NCBI GenBank assembly: GCA_013420905.1
Contig: JAAXNY010000005.1
Coordinates: 2,604,001-2,668,000 of the forward strand
Reading direction: 5' to 3'
DNA from: Collybia mongolica
Lineage: Eukaryota > Basidiomycota > Agaricomycetes > Agaricales > Clitocybaceae
DNA: 64,000 bases
This document shows, piece after piece, positions 57,019 through 64,000 of the stretch; position 1 is the stretch's first letter, and every line of letters starts with the position of its first letter. A program made the position numbers and the translations under genes. The notes below the pieces were generated by a model, which was not told the origin of the DNA, did not search any database, and worked only from the letters and a program-made list of their open reading frames with translations.

Positions 57019-58496
57019 ATGGCTGGTATTCTCAACAAACTCTTGGTTAGTCTCACTCCCCCGCCTGTTGTCAATCCAGTCGACTATGATGGCTTGGAAT
57101 ACAAGTGGAAAATCTTCGTCTTTAGGCCTGCTCGTAAGTGCACTTTTTTTACTTCCTATGCCGTTTAGTGCCAATTCGGGAACATAGTGTTCAAGAACGA
57201 AGTCTACCTTTTAATTGGTCTTCTTGTATACATTGCCGTCGTGTATTATGGTGTACTAACCAATTCGAGAAGGGCCAATAAATGGTTCGTCGTGTTTATT
57301 TCGCCGTTCTCGCCTGCTCATCCTTCCATCTTCACAGGTTTAAAGCGCATCTTCCAATTCTTGAACAGCAGTTCTCAAAGCCACTTGGAAAGACTGGATT
57401 GACGTCGGACGGTAACTCTGATCTTTTCAACTTCTCCACAGGACGGCGTAATGTCGCATCCCTGCATACCGTCTTTACTCTTCGGCCACGTCACGATCCG
57501 TTTCAATTCCTTTTCCAAACTGGCAGAACCCTGGTGGATTTGCAATATCGTCCCAAGGATGACATTCAACTTGATTTTAAGCTCTTCCCTGGAGCTCTAA
57601 CCCAAGACTTTGTCTGGGCAGTTGTTGCAAAGGACGAACTCCTGTCAATTAAAGATGACCGATGGGATCTGGTATGTAATATATCTGCTTATCTCAAATG
57701 CCCTTGACTGGACTCTCTTTTAGACGTTCACCAAGACTACTGAGAACGTTGCTCTTCCACCCACCCTCTCCGTCATGTCCGGTAAAAGCACTTCAGTCCA
57801 GCTCAAGTTTCAGATAACTGAACGCGCATTTAGAATTTGCTGATGTGACCGACAACCTACTCAAATCCTCAATGGTTTCTGTGCTTAGTAACCCAAAGGT
57901 CCTTCCCTACTTCCGGTCCCTATCTGTTCGTGGCTTTGTGCTATCACGCGATTGTCTATACTCAAATCCACACACAGGTCACGGACCAGCCTCGTAGTCG
58001 CCCAGAAGGGCCTCTCCCCCCTCAGTCCCGGCAAAAGCATGTTATTCTCAGTTTGAGCGTTCCATCATCTAGTCATGTAAACGATACGGCAGAACTTGTC
58101 TCTGCCCTTTTCCCATTCATTGATTCTCTGTCCCAACTGAATCTCCGGCCTGAGACAAAGGCCAAACTCAAAAGGGTCCGAGAAGATTTGGACAAGGACC
58201 TCAAGGCTGATTCTGAGCGTGAGAAGAAGGAAGAGGTATGAGGTTCTTTACTAGACCTTTTCTTTGCGTCAAATTTACACCAGCCACTCAGATTACGCAG
58301 GCTGCCGAGGACAAGAAGGCTGCAAAGCGTCGGGTGGAGGAAGAACGGATCGCGAAACTCCCAGCCGCCGAACAGCAAAAGGTACGTGAATACGATTTCC
58401 CCAGTTTCCTATACTGATCATCCCTTCTAGATTCTTGAAAAAGAACGTAAGCGTTCGATGAGGAAGTCTCAAGGCAAGGTTTCGGTGCGCAAATGA
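57019..58496 (+). CDS. CCDC47: CCDC47-like ER membrane protein (PAT complex, DUF1682)
   Basis: In animals CCDC47 partners Asterix in the PAT complex beside the translocon and helps insertion of multi-spanning proteins. Here: MAGILNKLLVSLTPPPVVNP, YDGLEYKWKIFVFRPA, then EVYLLIGLLVYIAVVYYGVL (membrane span), NSRRANKWFKAHLPILEQQF, HTVFTLRPRHDPFQFLFQ, DFKLFPGALTQDFVWAVVAK and PPQSRQKHVILSLSVPSSSH. The C-terminus is the family's charged coiled coil: LKRVREDLDKDLKADSEREK, AAKRRVEEERIAKLPAAEQQ and KILEKERKRSMRKSQGKVSV. Six exons. Confidence 0.9.
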
Positions 58497-58631
58497 TGGG
58501 GCAGTCAAGAGCATTTAATTGTTATCAATACCAATAATATAATTGCGGTGTAGATCGATATTTGTTCTGATAGTAACTTGGGGAAAGCCAAATGAATGAA
58601 AGCGAGAGTATTTGAGTGGGATAGCAAATGA

Positions 58632-61600
58632 TTACAAGGAAATAGCACCAGCATCAACATCACCTTTAGCAACAGGGGACTGACGACTAGCCTCCCTGTC
58701 CTTTCCAGCTGTCTTGTTGGATTCAAGCCCCTTCTTACTTTCCTCCTCCCCACCCGGGGTTGCCGCAGCCGACCTTGCGCCCCAACTCGTAAAGAAGCGC
58801 AGCAGCCACATTGGTTTGATGCCTGGGTGCTCTACGACATCCTCCTCCTCGCCCTCCAGCGGCAAGTTGAGTACTGCCTCTGGATCCACCAGACTCTCCT
58901 CCTCTGCCTCGCTCTCCGTCCTCCCCAAGTAATCCACTAGCCGCTCGCGCCCGTCCAAGGTCCACTGCAGGCGGTTGAACCGTCCATGGGCACCGTGCAC
59001 GCCCGGGGGCAGGCGCCGTCCGCCCGTGCCGAACACCTTCTCGCGCAGCGCGAGCACCTTCTGGCGGGGCGGGGTCGCGGTGTGCCAGAGATCGGGCACG
59101 CGGAACTGCTCGGACTCGTAGCGCAGTGTGTGGGTCGCCTGTGAGGTCTTGTCGGCGCGGGCGTTTTCTGCGTCAATGTCGGACATGACCTTTGTGCGTG
59201 CCTCGAGGTCGGAGAGGAAGGGGAGATGCGCTTGGTAGTCCGCGCGAAGGAGGGTATTCTTCTCGGTCAGCGAGTCGGTGAGAATCTGAGAGGGAATGTT
59301 GGGGCGGGTGAGAGAGGAGTAGACGGGTAAAGACTTACGTGAAGACAGCTTATAACGTTCTGGAGGTGCTGCTCCCTCCTGATCATGATCAATAACTGGC
59401 CACAAAGCTCCACGTCCACTCTCATCCGCTCAATAGCTGTCACATGCATGTTGCGCAACGATGCCATATCGTGGAAGCTGCGTCGTCTGGAACAAACCTC
59501 AGCGCTATGCCCACCGGGGGAACGACTACGGACCGCTTACCTCAATGGCCCATACCGGACTGCACTCCTCCTCGGTGGTTCTTCCCCCCCTTCAGATCTC
59601 TCGCCCACAGACTCGGATATTGCCCCTTCTTCTTCAGGTTCCTCTGTCTCTGGTACCTCGCTCCCGAAAACGCTCCCTTCTGCCAGACGACTTTTGCCCT
59701 TGCTACGCCTCTTTAGGCTCGGTCCTAGTTTCCCCTCCTCCCCGCCTTGCAGGACATCCCGTGCGCTGACTGGGTCAGCCCAGCTCGAAACGCGGCTCTG
59801 CGGTACGCGGTTTCCCCACGGCCGCTTTTGGTTGAACTCAGTCACCTTGCGTTCATACTCTGTGTTGATTGTGTGCAGGGAGGTGCTCTCGGACTGCCCG
59901 TCGTGCAAAACATTGAAAGGCCGTTGGTTTTCTAGAGAAAGGTTTGCAACCATATAGTATGTTAATCGACCACGACGTGTGTAGACTTGGAAAGCATACC
60001 GATGGGGGAAACTTGTCCGCTGCTGAGCAAATCGTCGTCGTCGATGTCAACTTCTGCACCACTTGAATTGTTGAGATGTGATAAGTGTTGGTAATTTTTT
60101 AAAATCGCTCAACAAAAAAAACTCACCCCACGAATACCATGGGGGGCAGGGGGACGACTCGGTTTTGACGCGCAGTCGGTGGGGGGTCTACAGGGGACTT
60201 TTCATTGCCTCGTTCGCGATTCCGCAGCACCGTTGGTGTAGAGAGGTCAAGACTGATATGTCCCCTCTTCCGAGAAATCCTGCACACAAAAAAAAAGGTC
60301 AGGAGGGGTGCAAAAAAAAAACGGCCGGCGAGGCACCCACCCAGTCCACGACTCGAGTTTTTTCTGTACACGCTCTCCCCACATCAGGCCCACCGCCCCG
60401 GCCATGACATCGCTCTCCTCCTCCGTTGATCTTCCGTCAGACTTTTCGTGCCGTCCAGGCTCATCGACGTCACCGTCACTGAGAGCCCAGCGGTCTTTTC
60501 CCCGCTCCCTGTCCCCAAGACGGTCCCTCTTCGCTTCCCTAAACACCCCGGTCATTTCACGTTCCACTTCCCACTGCCTGAGCCGCACCACAGTCGTCAC
60601 GCCGCCGCTCCAGAGGGCGCGAACACTGACCCCTACACCCGCGTCCTTCTCCTTGTCCCTGCCATATCCATACCCAATGGGATCCCCGGCCTCCCCCCTG
60701 CGCTCCTTGCCCTTTCCCTTTCCCCGGGCCTCCTTTCCGATCACGACTCGCACAAACTTCAAAAGGTCTGTTGTGCCCTCCCACACGGCCCCACCGCCGG
60801 TCGTCGCGGAGCCGCTTCCCCCGCCCAGGCCCAGTCCACTCGCGAGGCTCCCAATGCCGCTCAAGAGTTGGCCTCCGCTCGACGCGAGGCCCACGCCACC
60901 GCCGACACCACCGGTCCCGCCTGCGCTGCCTGGACCAAGTCCCGAGCCCTCCCCACCACCGGTTGCTGTCCGCCTCCTACTACTACCGCCATCACCTTCC
61001 CCGTCGCTGTCGCCCGCAGCTCCTGCCGCCGCCCCCACGCGCGCAAAGTCTTCGAGTTTTTCCCGCAGGGCACGGCGCACGCCCCCGCGGCCGTCTGCGG
61101 TGCGCACCTTGCTTTCGTATGCTGCGGCCACCGCGTCGAGCAGCTCGCGGGTCAGGACGGTGGATGGTAGGGGTTGTTGTTGGGACGGGTGGGGAGGAAA
61201 GGTATATGCCATAGCGAAGCCAAGGCCGTGATTGAGAGACGAGTGGCCTGGAGTGGAGGCTGTGGAATGGGAGTGGGAGTGGGAAGGGGCGGCCACGGTG
61301 GTGGGGTAGTGGTATGTGGATGGTGGAGAAACAGAGGGGGCGCTAGTGGTGGTGGTGGTGGAGTGGAGGTAGGCGGCGAGTGCGTAGGCGAAGATGTGGG
61401 GCTGGAGAAAGGGGTCCTTGGGGACGACCTATGTACGTTGAGTGCTCGATGATGATGAGAAGAGGGGGAAGGAGACTCCTACATGTGCGAAACCGATTGC
61501 GGAGAGCTTGTTGCGGATGGAGAGGACAAGAGAGAGAATGGCCGAGACGAACATGGGATCTGCGATACGTTCCATAGGCTACGAAACAGTGAGGTATGGA

Positions 61601-62868
61601 AGGGGGGGGGGGGGGGGGGTGGTAAATAGACATACCTCGAGACCGACGCAGGGCTCGCCGACGAAAACGATCCACTTGCGGATGCCCTCGATGGTGTCGT
61701 CACAGAGGAGGCCGTGGATGTGACGGCCGGTGATGGAAGGAGTGCCGTACATGCCAAAGATGGAGAGGGCGGCCTGGATGAGTTTGACGAGCTCGAGGAC
61801 AGTGGCGGTGAAGATGGGACGATCCTTTGTTTTGGGATTGGGGGACGAGTGGTGATGAGGGGCAGTGGGGGAAGTGTGTTTGTTGTTTGATTTTGCTCTG
61901 GAGAGGGAGGGGGGCGGGGTGGGGTCGTGCTTGTTGGGGGATGGGGAGAAGTTGAGGACGGAGCCGTGATGGGAGTTGGAGGTAGAGTGTGAACGAGATT
62001 TAGTCAGAGCGGGGGGAAGTGGGAGGTAGTCTGTGGAAGTGATGGAGTCGTTGGAGTGAGAGATGGCGTTTTCGGGCAGATAGTAGGTAGATATGAAGCG
62101 GTCTTTGGTTGGGTGGCTATGGGGGGAAAAGTCAGTGGTGAGGTGATAAGAGTATGGGGGGGGGGGGGGGGGGGTTACCTAGGCTCCTCGAGGGTGAGAG
62201 CGCTGCGGCCGGAACAGCCCATGCGGAGGAGATTGATGTTGGCGTAGAGAAGTTCGCGAACGGCGAGAAAGTTGCCGTCGGGGATGTGTACGATGGTGTA
62301 GTCTGAACGGAAGTGGGCGAGGGAGGTGGCCATGAGGACGCCGTGTGGAGTCTGTGGGGGGGAGTGGGCACGGGGGGGATGCGAGAGGAAGGTTGCGTAC
62401 GTGTTTGGGACGAGCGCCATCACGACGCAAGTTCTGGATTGCAGAGTCCCATTGTGATTGTGCTTCGTGGGGGGAGAGAGCGGGGGAGGGTGCGAGGGCG
62501 GTGAGGGATATCTGACAAGATGAGTAGGGGAGTCGAGGGGGTAAGAGAGCGAGAGAGACAGACCTTGTGTGCGGGGTCACCGGTGTAGACGGCGAGGACG
62601 GTGAGGGGGCGGTTGCGTTCGACGACCCTGAGGAGAGAGCAGTGAGTGGTGGTGAAGAGACGGGAGGGGACTGGATTGACCATTTCTCGACGGCATACAT
62701 CTGGTAGCCCTGCAGGTGAATGTGAGACTGGACGAGGTCAAAGCGGAGGGAGAGTCCGATCCATTCGGAGGCGATGTTTTGGGCGGGGAGGGGTGGGCGG
62801 ACAGTTGGCAGCAAGAGTCTGGTGGGCAGAACTGCAGGTGGCCGGGATGGCCGAGGAGTGGATGGCAT
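58632..62868 (-). CDS. Large STB6/STB2-like protein
   Basis: A long minus-strand gene of over 1,100 residues, assembled from about thirteen exons. The N-terminal domain reads NIASEWIGLSLRFDLVQSHI followed by HLQGYQMYAVEKWMVNP, RPLTVLAVYTGDPAHKISLT, DYTIVHIPDGNFLAVRELLY and DRFISTYYLPENAI, the pattern of fungal STB6-like N-terminal domains. Yeast Stb2/Stb6 were found as Sin3-binding proteins. Next come VLELVKLIQAALSIFGMYG, GIRKWIVFVGEPC, a Gly/Ser-rich insertion, WEGTTDLLKFVRVVIGK and VWGERVQKKLESW-type helices, then SLRNMHVTAIERMRVDVELC, LTEKNTLLRADYQAHLPFLS, GRFNRLQWTLDGRERLVDYL and an acidic tail. ATG 62868 (MPSTPRPSRP) is the first ATG; the longer frame above it begins with GTG. Function is inferred only from the domain match. 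Confidence 0.78.
61602..61619. repeat. G18 homopolymer in an STB6-like intron
   Basis: Eighteen G on plus, hence C18 in gene sense. It begins about 16 bases after a GTATGT donor. Confidence 0.9.
62156..62174. repeat. G19 homopolymer in an STB6-like intron
   Basis: Nineteen G on plus, hence C19 in gene sense, starting directly after a GTAA donor. Confidence 0.9.
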
Positions 62869-63004
62869 GAGAGGAGGAGTGGCGATGGAGGGGGGCTGAT
62901 CGACGATCGGATGCAGGAGCACGTGACGGGGGTGGGATGGGATCGTTTGGTACGAGTATTAAATAGACTCCTCTCGTCGCTAAAAACGGTCGCAAGTGAT
63001 TCCA
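62869..63004. promoter_or_regulatory. Compact divergent promoter with CACGTGAC
   Basis: Only 136 bases separate the STB6-like and LON/RING start codons. CACGTG at 62920-62925 followed by AC is a canonical E-box/CDEI-type site read by bHLH factors such as Cbf1 or Pho4 classes. A TATTAAATA element near 62956 could be a TATA box for the plus-strand gene. Confidence 0.5.
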
Positions 63005-64000
63005 ATGCTGCCACCCATCCTCCGATGTCCCGTCTGTTCTGGTCCCTTTCTCGCTCCCACCACCCTACACTGTGGCCATTCCGTCTGTGCTCGCCACCTC
63101 CCTCTCCCCTCCCATCCCTGCCCTGTCCCTGCCTGCCTTCCCGCCCCGCCTCCTCCTCCACTCATTCCCTCCTCCTCCCCCGTCGCCTACCTCGCTCCCC
63201 CACCCCCAACCCCAGAAACACCGTCCCGTGTCGACGTCACCATCAGCAAGGTCATCGACCTCATCGCCCGCACCTATTCACCTCGACTACTCTTAGACGA
63301 TGACCACGACGGCGACTACAATCCTACACGTCGTGGCCACTCTCCACTCCCCTCTGCCTCCTCTTCCGCCCTCCACTCCCGCAACCGTTCCCGTTCCCCT
63401 TCTGCAACCCCCGAACGCCCCCGCAAACGCCGAAGACGCATCCCCCCTCCCCAACTCGAACACTCTGACAACCACAGTAGCACCGACAACGACGACGACA
63501 ACAACAGCAACAACAACGACGACAACGACAACAATAACGAACTTCTCGCACACCTCCGCCGTCAGAGTCTCCGTCAGCGATCCACCCGTCACGATCAGCC
63601 CCTTATCCCACCCTCTCATCCCCCTCTCTCCCAAGATGCTATTCACGCCCGTTTCGAAAAGGACTTGCTTTCAGAGCTCACCTGCGAAATATGCTTTACC
63701 CTCTTCTATCAACCCGTCACCACCCCTTGTCAACACGTACGTCACCACCCCTCCCCCCCCATTCCCCTTTCTAATCCATCCCATAGACTTTTTGCGCTAA
63801 ATGCCTTCATCGCTCCCTAGACCACAGTCCCTCCTGTCCCCTCTGTAGACAAGACCTCCCTCGTTTCTCTTATTTCCACGAACACCCCCAGAACAAGGTC
63901 GTCTTGTCCCTACGTACGCCCCTCTCCCCTTTTCTATTGTTTCATCTTATCTTTTTCCCTCGCCCCTCCACAGTCCTACAAGCTTTTCCCACAATATACC
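63005..64000 (+). CDS. LON-domain/RING-finger protein (LONRF-like), partial
   Basis: Runs off the right edge. The first RING-like block is LRCPVCSGPFLAPTTLHCGH followed by SVCARHLP. A Pro-rich region, a helical piece (VTISKVIDLIARTYSPRLLL), Arg/Ser-rich and Asp/Asn-rich low complexity follow. The second RING is complete across a short intron: LTCEICFTLFYQPVTTPCQH, TFCAKCLHRSLDHSPLCPLC and RQDLPRFSYF. Two RINGs in this order with NKVVLSL after them fit proteins that end in a LON substrate-binding domain, which would lie outside the window. Probably a ubiquitin ligase. Start is the first ATG at 63005. Confidence 0.85.
63463..63540 (+). repeat. GAC/AAC trinucleotide repeat coding for Asp/Asn run
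   Basis: Imperfect RAC triplets inside the LON/RING gene encode a stretch rich in Asp and Asn (NDDDNNSNNNDDNDNNNE). Likely a length-variable spacer between the two RING domains. Confidence 0.85.

Noticed and set aside
60308..61231. 307-residue plus-strand open frame, with further long frames in the same region
   Set aside because: Antisense to the Gly-rich exon of the STB6-like gene; composition is Pro/Ser low complexity from GC-rich codons, with no domain.
62869..62922. Upstream extension of the STB6-like protein
   Set aside because: The frame opens with GTG, not ATG; MPSTPRP at 62868 is the first ATG.
1..64000. CRISPR array, bacterial-type defence system or secondary-metabolite cluster
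   Set aside because: No spaced direct-repeat array, and no polyketide, nonribosomal-peptide or terpene synthase signatures were seen; genes are intron-rich housekeeping types.

Overview
The window is nuclear DNA of a filamentous basidiomycete, most likely an Agaricomycete (inference). Genes lie close together on both strands. Nearly all are cut by many 50-60 bp GT-AG introns, and the proteins read as Agaricomycete versions of conserved eukaryotic families. No rRNA, tRNA, CRISPR array or bacterial-type operon was seen. Gene limits below are the predicted CDS including introns. They were assembled by eye from splice signals and protein-family continuity, so internal exon edges are approximate unless stated.

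Layout. 1-0.56 kb: 5'-truncated LINE reverse-transcriptase fragment running off the left edge. 0.66-8 kb: OST1, a small secreted protein, a mitochondrial PPR protein and a membrane-anchored aspartic protease. 8-14.3 kb: a gene-free, repeat-derived island. It holds a hAT-like TIR element with an 8-bp target-site duplication, and inside that a 5'-truncated LINE with poly(A) and its own 14-bp duplication. Just to the left is an AT-rich patch that reads like mitochondrial or linear-plasmid coding DNA. 14.3-22 kb: four plus-strand genes (hydroxyacid-oxoacid transhydrogenase, HIS6, RPL35, a GCK-III kinase). 22.5-32.7 kb: four minus-strand genes (chitin deacetylase, TFIIF alpha, a bHLH factor, ELG1/ATAD5). 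33-37.3 kb: JMJD7, NHP2 and BFR1 in a row on plus. 37.7-44.6 kb: an RFX factor, endopolyphosphatase and a small unrecognised four-exon gene on minus. 45.3-52.5 kb: acetoacetyl-CoA synthetase, two adjacent four-TM MARVEL-like proteins and a UBC8/UBE2H-type E2 on plus. 52.8-58.5 kb: THOC5, glucose-6-phosphate dehydrogenase, a conserved unknown and a CCDC47 homologue. 58.6-64 kb: a markedly GC-rich end with a large STB6-like gene and, across a 136-bp divergent promoter, a LON/RING protein cut by the window edge.

Most genes are housekeeping: ER N-glycosylation and membrane-protein insertion (OST1, CCDC47), rRNA, ribosome and mRNP work (NHP2, RPL35, BFR1, JMJD7, THOC5), transcription (TFIIF alpha, bHLH, RFX), DNA replication (ELG1), wall remodelling (chitin deacetylase) and core metabolism (HIS6, G6PD, AACS, HOT). 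They do not form one pathway or a secondary-metabolite cluster. The most distinctive structure is the nested transposon island and its AT-rich neighbour.
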